64,000 nucleotides of DNA from Gemmatimonadota bacterium (GTDB lineage: Bacteria; JAAXHH01): assembly GCA_009841265.1 (NCBI GenBank), contig VXMB01000009.1, positions 1,659,019-1,723,018 on the forward strand, read 5' to 3'. A program made the position numbers and the translations under genes. Shown in pieces: positions 7,789 to 17,187 of this stretch. The notes under the pieces were generated by a model. The model was given only the letters and a program-made list of their open reading frames with translations. It made no database searches and was not told the origin of the DNA. The stretch's first letter is position 1; each line of letters begins with the position of its first letter.

Positions 7789-10443
7789 ATGAACCGTGTC
7801 CACCCTCGCGCGTTGTCCGCAGTCTACCTCTTCGCCTTCGGCCTGATCTGTACCCTCGTCCCCGGAAACGTCCGGGCGCAGGACCTTCCGTTCGCCATGG
7901 AGGTCCGCGTGCCCGGCGTCGAATCCTACGACCCGGCCATCCCCCGTCCCGAATCGGTCATCGGCCACACGGTCGGCGACACGCACACGCGGTCCCACCT
8001 GGTGGCCGCCTACTACCGGGCGGTGGCCGAAGCCTCGGACCGCGTCGTGGTAAGCCGCCATGGCGCTACCTACGAAGGACGCCATCTGTACCACGCCGTG
8101 GTGACGTCGCCGGCCAACCATGGGCGTCTGGAAGAAATCCGGATGGCCAACCACCAACTGTCCGACGCGCCCGGCGAGGTGTCGGACGCCATGATCGAGA
8201 CCATGCCCGTCGTCGTCCACATGGGTTACGGGGTGCACGGCAACGAGGCCAGCGGACCCGAGGCGGCCATGCTGGTGCTCTACCACCTGGCCGCGGGCAG
8301 CGGGCCGGCCGTGGACGGCCTGCTGGACCGCGCCGTGATCATCTTGGACCCCAACTACAACCCGGACGGGCGGGACCGTTTCGTCAACTGGGTCAATGCC
8401 AACCGGGGCCGCGTCGCCACGCGGGACGGACAGGACCGGGAGCACGTGGAACCGTGGCCGGGCGGGCGGACCAACCACTACTGGTTCGACCTGAACCGGG
8501 ACTGGCTCGTGGCGCAGCACCCTTCATCGAAGGGCCGGGTGGGCCTGTTCCACCACTGGCGCGCCCAGGTGCTGACCGACGTGCACGAAATGGGCAGCAA
8601 CGCGACCTATTTCTTCCAGCCCGGCATCCCGAGCCGAAACAACCCGAACACGCCGGAACGGACCTTCGAACTGACGGCGGCGCTCGCGGAGCACCACGCC
8701 GAGTGGCTCGACCGCCACGGTGCGCTGTACTACTCCCGGGAGACCTTCGACGACTTCTTTTACGGCAAGGGCTCCACCTTTCCGGACGTGAACGGAGCCA
8801 TCGGCATCCTCTTCGAGCAGGCCTCGTCCCGGGCGCTGGAGCGGGTGACGAACGACGGAGTCCTGACCTTCCCCTTCACGATCCGCAACCAGGTCGCCAC
8901 CTCCATGTCGACCCTGGCCGGCAGCCTGGCCCTGAGGACGGAGTTGCTCACCCACCAGCGCGATTTCTATGCGTCGGCGCTGGAGGCGGCGCGGCGCAAC
9001 CCCGTCAAGGCCTATGTCCTCGATCTCGGCGGAACGCGCACGCGTACGCAGGCCCTCCTGCAGATGCTGCTGCGCCACCGCATCCGCGTCTACGAGCTCG
9101 CGCGGACCGTGCAGGCCGGCGAACGTACCTTGCCGGCCGGGCGGACCGCGGGTTCCGGCGAACGGTCCTTCCGCGCCGGCGAGTCGGTCATCATCCCCAT
9201 GGACCAGCCGCAGACGCGGTTGATCAAGGCCTCGATGGAACAGGTCACGACCTTCACGGACTCCCTCTTCTACGACGTCTCGGCCTGGACCCTGCCCCTG
9301 GCCATGGGCGTTCCGAGCGGTGAACTGCGCAGTTACTCCGACGACCTGGCCGGCGCGGAGATCACCGAAGCCGCCTTCGACGGCGGCGAGCTGATCGGCG
9401 GCCACGGGTCCTATGCCTACCTGATGGAATGGGACCGCTACTTCGCGCCGCGTGCGCTCTACCGGCTCCAGGACGCGGGCCTCCGGCCCCGGCTGGCCAG
9501 GCAGCCCTTTTCGGTGGCCGTGGACGGCCCGGGCGTTCCCGGCAGTACTGAACGGACCTTCGACCGGGGCACGATCATCATCCCCGTCGCCCAGCGCGAC
9601 GCCGCGTCCACCGTAACCGCCGCACAGGTGCGGGCGCTCATCGACCGGATCGTGGCGGAAGACCACGTCATCGTCCACGGCACGGATACGGGTCTGACGC
9701 CCACGGGCGGCGACCTGGGCGGCCCGACCTCCCCGGTGCTGGTCAAGCCGGAGATCGCGCTGCTCTCGGGTCCCGGTACCCGGGCCTACGAGGTCGGCGA
9801 GACCTGGCACCTGCTGAACGAGCGGTTCGGCATTCCCGTCTCCCTGGTCGACGCCGACGGGTTCTCGGACCTTGACCTGGACCGTTACACGACACTGGTC
9901 ATGGTCATGGGCAACTACGACCTGGATACGGAGGACATGAACCGGCTCAGGTGGTGGGTGCAGGAGGGCGGCATCCTCATCGCCTGGAAGAGCGCCGCCC
10001 GGTGGCTCATCGGCAATGAAGTGATCGACGAAGGCCTGAGATTCGCCCGGCCCGATTCCGTAGATATTCCCTATGAGCTGGTATCGTCCACGCGGGGGGC
10101 ACAGCGGATCGGCGGCGCCATATTCGCGGCCGCGCTCGACACCACCCACCCGCTGGCCTTCGGTTACGGCGATCAGGCGCCGCTCTTCCGCAACCACGAG
10201 ATCTTCTTCGAACCTTCCGCCACGCCCGGGGCCACGGTGGCCCGGTACACGTCGTCTCCGCTGCTGGCCGGCTACATCTCACCGAAGCGTCACGGCGAAC
10301 TGGCGGATTCCGCCGCGTTGATCGCCCGGAGGCAGGGCGCCGGCGCCGTCGTGCTTTTCGCCGACAATCCCAATTTCCGGGCCTTCTGGTACGGTACGAA
10401 CGGTCTGTTCCTGAACGCCGTCTTCTTCGGGGGTGCGTTTTAG
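7789..10443 (+). CDS. secreted M14 family zinc carboxypeptidase-like peptidase
   Basis: An 884-residue exported metallopeptidase. The signal peptide is residues 1-30, ending at VRAQ. The M14 zinc motif HxxE is H150-E153 in GVHGNEASGPEA, the third ligand is H266 in LTDVHEMG, and the substrate-binding segment is DPNYNPDGRDRF. The probable catalytic Glu is in GILFEQAS. The C-terminal 350 residues resemble a class-I glutamine-amidotransferase-like fold, as in many long bacterial M14 proteins. The start at 7789 is preferred over an in-frame upstream codon because the signal peptide starts there. The role is probably extracellular peptide degradation. Confidence 0.88.
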   Translation: MNRVHPRALSAVYLFAFGLICTLVPGNVRAQDLPFAMEVRVPGVESYDPAIPRPESVIGHTVGDTHTRSHLVAAYYRAVAEASDRVVVSRHGATYEGRHLYHAVVTSPANHGRLEEIRMANHQLSDAPGEVSDAMIETMPVVVHMGYGVHGNEASGPEAAMLVLYHLAAGSGPAVDGLLDRAVIILDPNYNPDGRDRFVNWVNANRGRVATRDGQDREHVEPWPGGRTNHYWFDLNRDWLVAQHPSSKGRVGLFHHWRAQVLTDVHEMGSNATYFFQPGIPSRNNPNTPERTFELTAALAEHHAEWLDRHGALYYSRETFDDFFYGKGSTFPDVNGAIGILFEQASSRALERVTNDGVLTFPFTIRNQVATSMSTLAGSLALRTELLTHQRDFYASALEAARRNPVKAYVLDLGGTRTRTQALLQMLLRHRIRVYELARTVQAGERTLPAGRTAGSGERSFRAGESVIIPMDQPQTRLIKASMEQVTTFTDSLFYDVSAWTLPLAMGVPSGELRSYSDDLAGAEITEAAFDGGELIGGHGSYAYLMEWDRYFAPRALYRLQDAGLRPRLARQPFSVAVDGPGVPGSTERTFDRGTIIIPVAQRDAASTVTAAQVRALIDRIVAEDHVIVHGTDTGLTPTGGDLGGPTSPVLVKPEIALLSGPGTRAYEVGETWHLLNERFGIPVSLVDADGFSDLDLDRYTTLVMVMGNYDLDTEDMNRLRWWVQEGGILIAWKSAARWLIGNEVIDEGLRFARPDSVDIPYELVSSTRGAQRIGGAIFAAALDTTHPLAFGYGDQAPLFRNHEIFFEPSATPGATVARYTSSPLLAGYISPKRHGELADSAALIARRQGAGAVVLFADNPNFRAFWYGTNGLFLNAVFFGGAF

Positions 10444-10538
10444 GCGAGACCCGAGCGCCGCCGCTAGCCGGACGCCGCTAGAGTGATCCAGGAGCGCGGC
10501 CGGAGTGAACCGCGCATCCGCAACAGAAAGCGAACCCT

Positions 10539-11738
10539 ATGCCCGTAACCATCACCGACGTGAAGACCATCCTGACCCAGCCCGCCGGGTCGCGCCTGAT
10601 CGTCGTGAAGATCCTGACGTCGGAGCCCGGCCTGTACGGCCTGGGTTGCGCCACCTTCACCCAGCGGTTCCGGGCCGTCCACGCGGCCATCGAACACCAC
10701 CTTAAGCCCTTCCTCATCGGCAAGGACGTGGACGATATCGAAGACCTGTGGCAGACGGCCATGGTGAACGGCTACTGGCGCAACGGACCGGTCCTGAACA
10801 ACGCGATCTCCGGCATGGACCAGGCCCTGTGGGACATCAAGGGCAAGCGCGCGGGCATGCCCGTGTACCAGCTTCTCGGCGGCAAGTGCCGGGAGGCGGC
10901 GGACACCTACGTCCACGCCGACGGCAGGTCACCCGAAGAAGTGGCGGAGAACGTACTGAAATACATGGACCAGGACTACCGGCACGTACGCTGCCAGATC
11001 GGCGGATACGGGGGCCGAAAGCCGCGGGTCACCCCGCCCGAAGGCGCGAAGCCCGGGGATTATTTCGATCCGCGGAGTTACATGCGCCGCACGGTGAAGA
11101 TGTTCGAACACCTGCGCGCGGCCGTGGGCGACGAGGTGGAACTGCTCCACGACGTGCACGAGCGGCTCACGCCCGCCGACGCCATCGTCTTCGCGAAGCA
11201 GGTCGAACCTTTCAACCTGTTCTTCCTCGAAGACCCCCTGGCGCCCGAGGACAACGAATGGTTCCGCCGCATGCGCCAGACCTCGACGACGCCCATCGCC
11301 ATGGGGGAACTCTTCAACAATCCCGCCGAATGGCTGCCCCTGATCGAGGGACGGCTCATCGACTTCCTGCGCATGCACATCAGCCAGATGGGCGGCATCA
11401 CGCCGGCACGGAACGTCGCGGCCATGGCCGCCATGTACGGCATCCGCACGGCCTGGCACGGTCCGGGCGACGTCTCGCCGGTGGGCCACGCCGCCAACCT
11501 GCACCTCGACCTGTGGGCACCGAATTTCGGCATCCAGGAATGGTGCCGCTTCAGCGACCTGGTCTACGAGATCTTCCCCGGCACACCCGAAGTGCGCGGC
11601 GGCTACATGTATCCCAACGACCGCCCGGGGCTGGGCGTCGAATTGAACGAGGAACTGGCAGCCCGCTATCCCTGCCAGGACGAAATCATCAACTGGACCC
11701 AGGCCCGGACGCCCGACGGAGGCCCCGCCCGGCCGTGA
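10539..11738 (+). CDS. enolase-superfamily sugar acid dehydratase (ManD/RspA-like)
   Basis: A 399-residue enolase-superfamily enzyme closest to D-mannonate/D-gluconate dehydratase (ManD, RspA). The capping domain covers residues 1-125. The barrel carries DVHERLTP (catalytic His and metal Asp), FFLEDPLAPEDNEWF (metal Glu) and MGELFNNPAEW. WHGPGDVSPVGHAANLHLD is the ManD-type signature with the second catalytic His. It should dehydrate an aldonic acid to a 2-keto-3-deoxy acid in the cytoplasm. The gene overlaps the RDD gene by four bases (GTGA), which implies cotranscription. The exact substrate is uncertain because ManD subgroup members differ. Confidence 0.88.
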   Translation: MPVTITDVKTILTQPAGSRLIVVKILTSEPGLYGLGCATFTQRFRAVHAAIEHHLKPFLIGKDVDDIEDLWQTAMVNGYWRNGPVLNNAISGMDQALWDIKGKRAGMPVYQLLGGKCREAADTYVHADGRSPEEVAENVLKYMDQDYRHVRCQIGGYGGRKPRVTPPEGAKPGDYFDPRSYMRRTVKMFEHLRAAVGDEVELLHDVHERLTPADAIVFAKQVEPFNLFFLEDPLAPEDNEWFRRMRQTSTTPIAMGELFNNPAEWLPLIEGRLIDFLRMHISQMGGITPARNVAAMAAMYGIRTAWHGPGDVSPVGHAANLHLDLWAPNFGIQEWCRFSDLVYEIFPGTPEVRGGYMYPNDRPGLGVELNEELAARYPCQDEIINWTQARTPDGGPARP

Positions 11739-12166
11739 CCTTCATCTCCGGCTACTCCCTGTCCGAAGACTACGCCGGCCACCTCCAGCGGATCGGCGCC
11801 TTCGCCATCGACCTGGCGATTCTCACGGCCGCCGGCGCCGTGATGGCGCTGGCCGCCGAATTCCTGGAGGCCGGCTCGGACCCGGTAACCGTCCCGCTGC
11901 TGAGCGCGTTCCAGTTGCTCATGCCGTGGTTCTACTACGCAGTCATGGAGAGTTCGTCCAAAGGCGCCACCATCGGCAAGATGATCCTGGGCATCCGGGT
12001 GGCCGACGCCGAGGGGCATACGCCCACTTTCGGCCGCGCCGCGCTGAGGGCCATTCCCAAGTGCCTGCCCGTCCTCTGGCCGGGTTACCTCGCCGCGGTC
12101 TTCACCCAACGCAGACAGGCCTTTCACGACCTGATCGCGCGGACGCTGGTGTTGCGGGCCGAATAA
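11735..12166 (+). CDS. RDD family integral membrane protein
   Basis: A 143-residue membrane protein read from a GTG start (11735) that overlaps the stop of the dehydratase gene. It begins with YAGHLQRIGAFAIDLAIL, a variant of the Arg-Asp-Asp region that names RDD proteins. It has membrane helices at roughly residues 15-40, 50-68 and 105-122. SSKGATIGKMILGIRVAD and the C-terminal RQAFHDLIARTLVL are strong RDD-family blocks. RDD proteins are small envelope proteins, some linked to ion transport; the role here is unknown. Confidence 0.85.
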   Translation: MTFISGYSLSEDYAGHLQRIGAFAIDLAILTAAGAVMALAAEFLEAGSDPVTVPLLSAFQLLMPWFYYAVMESSSKGATIGKMILGIRVADAEGHTPTFGRAALRAIPKCLPVLWPGYLAAVFTQRRQAFHDLIARTLVLRAE

Positions 12167-12285
12167 ACCGGTTGGCCCGAAAAACCGGTTGCCGTCATCG
12201 AATTATTCCTTCATCATTAGCGTTCGCCTGACGCTAATGTTTCCCTTCTCCCCAGGATCCCGCGGCAAAAGATCAGGAACGGGCT

Positions 12286-14718
12286 GTGTCACGAATCCTG
12301 CTGAATACGTTTACCTTGCTCGTACTCGGCACGCTGAGCGCGCTGATCTCACTGACCGTCGCGTGCGGCAAGGACAGCCCCACTACGCCCACCCCGACGT
12401 CCCCGTCGCAACCGCCGCCTCCGCCGCCGACCCCGGTAGCGACCCGCATCACCATCACGCCGTCCTCGGCCACGCTGAACGCGATCGGCCAGACGGTCCA
12501 ACTTACCGCCCAGGTCTTCGATCAGAACAACGCCGTAATGACCGGTGCTTCCGTGACCTGGACCAGTGCGGACCCCAGGATCGTATCGGTCAGTTCAGGC
12601 GGCCTGGTAACCGCGGTCATGTACGGGATAATCCGGATTACGGCGAGATCCGGCGGCGCATCGCAGGACGTTGAAGTAAAGGTCGTACAGACCGCAGGCA
12701 GGATCAACATCGAACCCACGGAGGTCACCTTTACGGCCATCGGCGAGACATTGCAACTCACCGCCTCGGTACAGGACCGCAACGGACAGACGATCGAAGG
12801 GGCAAACCTGACCTGGCGGAGCAGCGATACGGAAGTGGCGCGCGTGAGCACGACCGGCCTGGTAACCTCGACCGGCAACGGCACAACCAGGATAACGGCC
12901 CGATCCGGCAGTACCGAGCAAGGCGTCACCGTCAGGGTCATGCAGACGCCCACCGGTATCGCGATCGAACCTTCCGAGGTCAACCTCACGGCCATCGGTG
13001 AGACCATCCAACTCATCGCGAAGGTGGTCGATCCGAATAACCGGACCATCGTGGGGGTCTCCGTGGCCTGGCAGAGCAGCGACGCGTCCGCGGCGACGGT
13101 GAGCGCCGAGGGCCTCGTGACCGCGGTGAACAACGGCACCGCAACTATCACGGCCACATCGGGCGATCTATCGGCAAGCAGCGACGTTACGGTCATGCAG
13201 ACGCCCGCCAGCATCGTGATCGATCCGTATGAAACCACGCTCGCGGCGGCCGGGGATACGGTGCAGTTGACGGCCACGGTGCTCGATCATAACGGGCGTA
13301 CGATCGACGGCGCGGACGTGACCTGGGAAAGCGGCGACGAATCGATCGCAATGGTTGACGGCCAGGGTCTCGTGTCCGCGGTGGCCGGCGGCACCGTGGA
13401 GATTACGGCCCGATCAGGTGAGGTATCGTCCGCGTCGTCCATAACCGTGAAAGACGTGGTCCTGGACCGAGAGGTCCTGTCGATCCTGTACCAGGCCACC
13501 AACGGCGACGAATGGACCAACAACGGGAACTGGTTAAGCACCGGGCCGATGAACGACTGGTACGGTGTTACAGCAACTGCTTCCGGTGAGGTAGTACGCC
13601 TGGAACTGCCACGGAACAACCTCCAGGGCCCCCTTCCCGCAGAATTGTGCCATCTCGCCTCCCTTGGCGTGCTGGACCTCAGGTACAATGACCTGACGGG
13701 CAACCTGCCACCGGAATTCGGACTGCTCTCCAACCTCACCTGGCTGGGGCTGTCCGGCAACGAGTTATCGGGCGGCATTCCACCGGAACTCGGACAGTTG
13801 ACTCGACTGACCGTCCTGAGTCTCGACAGTACCGAGTTGACAGGCAGCATCCCGCCGGAACTGGGACTACTGACCAACCTGACCTGGCTGAGCGTGCTGA
13901 ACAGCCGCCTGACGGGGAATATCCCGCCGGAACTGGGGCAGCTTTCCGATTTGACAAACCTTAACCTTGCCGGCAATGAGCTGACGAGCAGTATCCCACC
14001 GGAACTGGGACAATTGGCCAGCCTCGAACAGCTGAATCTCTCCAACAACGATCTGGCGGGAACCATTCCGCCGGAATTGGGACAACTCGTTGACCTTACT
14101 CACTTGTATCTCGGCGGCAACATGCTTACGGGAGACATCCCATCGGAATTGGCCCAACTCTCCGCACTCACCAACCTGTCGATTTCAAGCAACAGATTGA
14201 CGGGCTTCATCCCATCAGAACTGGGTAATCTCACCGAACTCACCGTGCTAAATCTTTCCTGGAACGAATTGACTGGGCACATTCCGCCGGAGCTGGTTAA
14301 TCTCACCAAACTCGAATTTCTCTTCCTCGATAGAAACGCGTTGACCGGTACCATCCCACCTGAACTTGGACAACTGACCAGTCTGAGGCAGCTGTGGTTT
14401 AAGGAAAACCGGCTGGCAGGGACCATCCCGCCCGAACTGGGTCAACTCGAAAACCTCAATCATTTGACACTTGACAACAACCGGCTGACGGGGACAGTTC
14501 CGGACGAACTGGGACAACTCACCGACCTTGTATTTCTCTGGCTCGCCGATAATCCAGAGCTATCCGGTCCACTGCCCGGTTCATTTACCGGGCTCGAGAA
14601 AATGGGATCTCTAAACCTGAGAAACACTGCGCTGTGTGTGCCGCCTACCGCAACATTTATGACTTGGATAGACGGTATCCAGACAGTAAGTGGACTGCAG
14701 TACTGTTCCGGACCGTAA
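12286..14718 (+). CDS. Big-2 / leucine-rich-repeat lipoprotein
   Basis: An 810-residue predicted lipoprotein. The signal peptide ends with a lipobox around TVAC (Cys27), followed by GKDSPTT and a Thr/Pro-rich linker to about residue 50. Four bacterial Ig-like Big-2 domains follow (about 53-136, 137-219, 221-303, 306-389), each ending in a GLVT/GTxxITARSG pattern. The rest is a plant-type LRR array built on IPPELGQL repeats of about 24 residues, introduced by the recurring ILYQATNGDEW...NWLS cap. The start is GTG at 12286. It is probably a surface adhesin or scaffold. It is homologous to the proteins at 39397 and 55003, but without a protease domain. Confidence 0.88.
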   Translation: MSRILLNTFTLLVLGTLSALISLTVACGKDSPTTPTPTSPSQPPPPPPTPVATRITITPSSATLNAIGQTVQLTAQVFDQNNAVMTGASVTWTSADPRIVSVSSGGLVTAVMYGIIRITARSGGASQDVEVKVVQTAGRINIEPTEVTFTAIGETLQLTASVQDRNGQTIEGANLTWRSSDTEVARVSTTGLVTSTGNGTTRITARSGSTEQGVTVRVMQTPTGIAIEPSEVNLTAIGETIQLIAKVVDPNNRTIVGVSVAWQSSDASAATVSAEGLVTAVNNGTATITATSGDLSASSDVTVMQTPASIVIDPYETTLAAAGDTVQLTATVLDHNGRTIDGADVTWESGDESIAMVDGQGLVSAVAGGTVEITARSGEVSSASSITVKDVVLDREVLSILYQATNGDEWTNNGNWLSTGPMNDWYGVTATASGEVVRLELPRNNLQGPLPAELCHLASLGVLDLRYNDLTGNLPPEFGLLSNLTWLGLSGNELSGGIPPELGQLTRLTVLSLDSTELTGSIPPELGLLTNLTWLSVLNSRLTGNIPPELGQLSDLTNLNLAGNELTSSIPPELGQLASLEQLNLSNNDLAGTIPPELGQLVDLTHLYLGGNMLTGDIPSELAQLSALTNLSISSNRLTGFIPSELGNLTELTVLNLSWNELTGHIPPELVNLTKLEFLFLDRNALTGTIPPELGQLTSLRQLWFKENRLAGTIPPELGQLENLNHLTLDNNRLTGTVPDELGQLTDLVFLWLADNPELSGPLPGSFTGLEKMGSLNLRNTALCVPPTATFMTWIDGIQTVSGLQYCSGP

Positions 14719-14727
14719 CGTGAGGCG

Positions 14728-15096
14728 TCAAGACGCCTTCTGCTGCGTAATCAGCACCGCCTCCAGCCGGCCCATGCGCGTATCCATCTTGTCCTCCAGA
14801 GCAATCAAGCGGGTATCCATCTTGTTCTCCAGCGCGACGATGCGCGCTTCCGTCGCGGTAAAGCGTCTATCCATTTTGTCCTCCAGCGCGACGATGCGCG
14901 CTTCCGACTCGATAAAGCGTGCATCCATCTTGCCCTCCAGGGTGACGATGCGCGCTTCCAGCCTGTCCTCCATGCGATCCATGCGCTGAACCAGCCGGGT
15001 TTCGAGTTCCATTCGACCCGCCTTGGATTCTTTCCAGAAGAAGATGAATGCTCCCAATAAGATAGCCGGCGATACGACCAGTTGAGCGATTTCCAT
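14728..15096 (-). CDS. small membrane-anchored repeat coiled-coil protein
   Basis: 122 residues: an N-terminal hydrophobic helix (about residues 5-21), then a long coiled coil built from repeats of the type ARIVALEDKMDRRF, with period about 15 residues. Four imperfect copies are visible, which implies expansion by tandem duplication of about 45 bases. An AAGGGAG ribosome-binding site lies about ten bases upstream of the ATG. It resembles bacterial CCDC90/DUF1640-like or phage-hole-associated coils only in general shape. The function is unknown. It heads a run of three such small genes on this strand. Confidence 0.65.
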   Translation of the reverse strand: MEIAQLVVSPAILLGAFIFFWKESKAGRMELETRLVQRMDRMEDRLEARIVTLEGKMDARFIESEARIVALEDKMDRRFTATEARIVALENKMDTRLIALEDKMDTRMGRLEAVLITQQKAS

Positions 15097-15226
15097 AGTA
15101 CGATTTCTCCCTTACCGGTTTCTATTTGGACACTTACTGTTTACATTTTTCGATTTTGGTCTCTACTCGTGATACAACCTCGATCAAGTCTCTCAGTTTC
15201 TCTTCTACCGACAGCAGGATTCACTT

Positions 15227-15466
15227 CTATTCGTTTACCGATACGCGCAGGTAACCTTCGACGCGGCCAAGGCGCGTGTTCATGTCGTGCATCTCGGAAC
15301 GTATCGAGGTGAGTTCCGTCCTCAATCCGGTCAACTCGGTCCGAATTTCATCCCGAAATTCCTTATTGGATTGATTGATGAAGGTGACGACTGCGATTAC
15401 GAGGATGCCTATGGCCGATACGATCTGCGCGCCAAAAGCCCAGTTTTCGCGGGACATTCCGGTCAT
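15227..15466 (-). CDS. small single-TM coiled-coil protein, duplicate A
   Basis: 79 residues: MTGMSREN leader, one membrane helix (WAFGAQIVSAIGILVIAVV), then a charged helix ending in HDMNTRLGRVEG and a short tail. The ATG at 15466 follows AGGAGG at seven bases; a longer in-frame reading to 15523 has no support. The protein is nearly identical to the one encoded at 15565-15816, including the ribosome-binding region, so this is a recent tandem duplication. It also shares its C-terminal motif with the protein at 3251. The function is unknown. Confidence 0.75.
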   Translation of the reverse strand: MTGMSRENWAFGAQIVSAIGILVIAVVTFINQSNKEFRDEIRTELTGLRTELTSIRSEMHDMNTRLGRVEGYLRVSVNE

Positions 15467-15564
15467 CTTACGACCTCCTGGTGAGTGTGACGATGTGAGT
15501 ATAGTCGGACCTATATGATTCAATAGTCAGAGATCTGCCTTCAGAACTCGTTGTTTTACCGTTT

Positions 15565-15816
15565 CTACTCGTTTCCGGACACGCGCAGGATTCCTTCGAC
15601 GCGGCCGAGGCGTGTATTCATGTCGTGAATTTCAGAACGTATGGAGGCGAATTCGGATTGCATTTCCGTCCGCAATCCGGTCAGCTCGGCCCGAATCTCA
15701 TCCCGGAATTCCGTGTTGGACTGATTAATGAAAGTGACGACTGCGATTACGAGGATGCCTATGGCCGATACGATCTGCGCGCCAAAGGCCCAGTTCTCGC
15801 GGGACATTCCGTTCAT
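15565..15816 (-). CDS. small single-TM coiled-coil protein, duplicate B
   Basis: 83 residues, the partner of the gene at 15227. The membrane helix is identical and the C-terminus is again HDMNTRLGRVEG. The helix between contains a short insertion (about four residues, TEMQSEFA region) relative to copy A. The ATG at 15816 has the same AGGAGG ribosome-binding site. The insert is the kind of heptad-scale length change expected in a coiled coil. The function is unknown. Confidence 0.75.
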   Translation of the reverse strand: MNGMSRENWAFGAQIVSAIGILVIAVVTFINQSNTEFRDEIRAELTGLRTEMQSEFASIRSEIHDMNTRLGRVEGILRVSGNE

Positions 15817-15949
15817 CTTCCGACCTCCTGGTGAGTGTGACAAAGCATGAATAACCGACCTCTAAAGCGTATCAGTCGGAGATCACCAGGCAATACTCGG
15901 AGTTTTTCTTAGAAAATGAAAAAGGACAGGCTGGAGGAAACGCGCCGGC

Positions 15950-17167
15950 TCAGTCCCGCAGGGCGAGACTTTCTCCGCTGAGCGTCACGCCCAGCGGCTC
16001 GATGACCACCTGGCGGGGGCCATCCTCAACTACGCCGGCGACCCAGGCGCGGAGACCTTGCGCTTCGGCACAGGCCACGGCCGCGTCCCCGTCCTCCGGG
16101 CGGACGAAGAGGGCGAAGCCGGCGCCCATGTTGAGGCTGCCGTAGGCTTCTTCCGCAGTCTGCCGGGTCTCCTCCACCATGAACTGCAGGACCTCGGGAA
16201 CGGGGGGTACTTCGGTAATGCGGTAGGTGAACGGGCCGGGGTGGCGCATGATCTTCCGCCAGCCATGGCCGGTGATGTTGGCGATGTAGCGCAGGCCGAT
16301 GCCGGCCTCGAAAGCCGCCTCGGTGACGGGAGGATAGAGCACGGTGGGGTCGAGCAGGGCCTCGCCGTACGTCCGGCCGTCGGGCATGACCGTGGCGTAC
16401 CCCTCCGGCAGTCGCTCGGACAGTTTGCGCGCGAGGGTGAGGCCGTTGGCGTGGATACCGCTGCTTTCCAGGAGGACGATCGCGTCCCCGGCCGCCAGAT
16501 CCTCGCCCAGGGTGAGGCGCGATTTCGGCTGGATTATGCCCACGCAGGAGGCGGCCAGGTCGATGGCGTCTTCCTCCACCACGCCGGTCAGGCAGGGGGT
16601 CTCACCGCCGCCCCAGGCCACGCCCAGGACGTCGCAGGCCGCCTTCCAGCCGTCGACCAAGTCGTTCATGCGGTCGGTGTCGTCGAACCAGTCCGACGAA
16701 CCGGCGGCCCAGTAGGCGTGGATGCTCAGGGGCCGCGCGCCCACGGTGACGAGGTCGTTGACGGCCGTGGCGATGGTGTCCTGCGCGATGTGGTCGTACC
16801 AGGTCCGTCCCGATGCCTTCGATACCGGCGGCCCCGACACCCGCGACACCCCCGACTCCGCCTGCACCTCCCGCATCGCGTCCGCCACCAGGGCCTTGGT
16901 GCCCAGGCATTCGGTGATGGAGGCGAGATAGGCATCGCCGATGTCCACCACGTAGGCCGACTCCCCGCGGCTGGCCGCCACCTCGCGGACGCCTGTGTGC
17001 GCACCCGCGCGTTCGAGGTTGGCCCCCGTGGCCCGTGCCGCCTGCTGGGCGAGGACCTTCAGGGGATCGATCCGGTCGTAGTCGACGCCGGAATCCTCGT
17101 AGGTCAACCGGTCACCGGCAGGCGGACCGCCAGGCGCGCCGCTTCCGTTCGGCTTTTCGTCGGCCAT
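15950..17167 (-). CDS. purM: phosphoribosylformylglycinamidine cyclo-ligase (AIR synthase)
   Basis: A 405-residue AIR-synthase-fold enzyme. PurM makes aminoimidazole ribonucleotide from FGAM and ATP in purine synthesis. Family blocks include YEDSGVDYDRIDPLKVLAQ near the start, GDAYLASITECLGTK, the dimer-interface AVNDLVTVGARPLSIHAYW, GGGETPCLTG, LESSGIHANGLTLARKL and the C-terminal NITGHGWRKIMR. It is about 60 residues longer than typical PurM, with insertions near residues 95-115. A related AIR-synthase paralogue is therefore possible, but the motif set favours PurM. It lies 20 bases behind the SelA-like gene, apparently in the same transcript. Confidence 0.8.
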   Translation of the reverse strand: MADEKPNGSGAPGGPPAGDRLTYEDSGVDYDRIDPLKVLAQQAARATGANLERAGAHTGVREVAASRGESAYVVDIGDAYLASITECLGTKALVADAMREVQAESGVSRVSGPPVSKASGRTWYDHIAQDTIATAVNDLVTVGARPLSIHAYWAAGSSDWFDDTDRMNDLVDGWKAACDVLGVAWGGGETPCLTGVVEEDAIDLAASCVGIIQPKSRLTLGEDLAAGDAIVLLESSGIHANGLTLARKLSERLPEGYATVMPDGRTYGEALLDPTVLYPPVTEAAFEAGIGLRYIANITGHGWRKIMRHPGPFTYRITEVPPVPEVLQFMVEETRQTAEEAYGSLNMGAGFALFVRPEDGDAAVACAEAQGLRAWVAGVVEDGPRQVVIEPLGVTLSGESLALRD

Positions 17168-17187
17168 GCACGTCCTTTCGGAGTCCT

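Larger units (their letters stand above)
15227..15830. repeat. tandem duplication of a small gene (two units of about 250 bp)
   Basis: The stretch 15230-15490 and the stretch 15570-15835 are direct repeats covering the coding region, the ribosome-binding site and about 15 bases upstream. Similarity fades outside, in the 100-base spacer. The copies differ by scattered substitutions and one short in-frame insertion. Confidence 0.85.
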
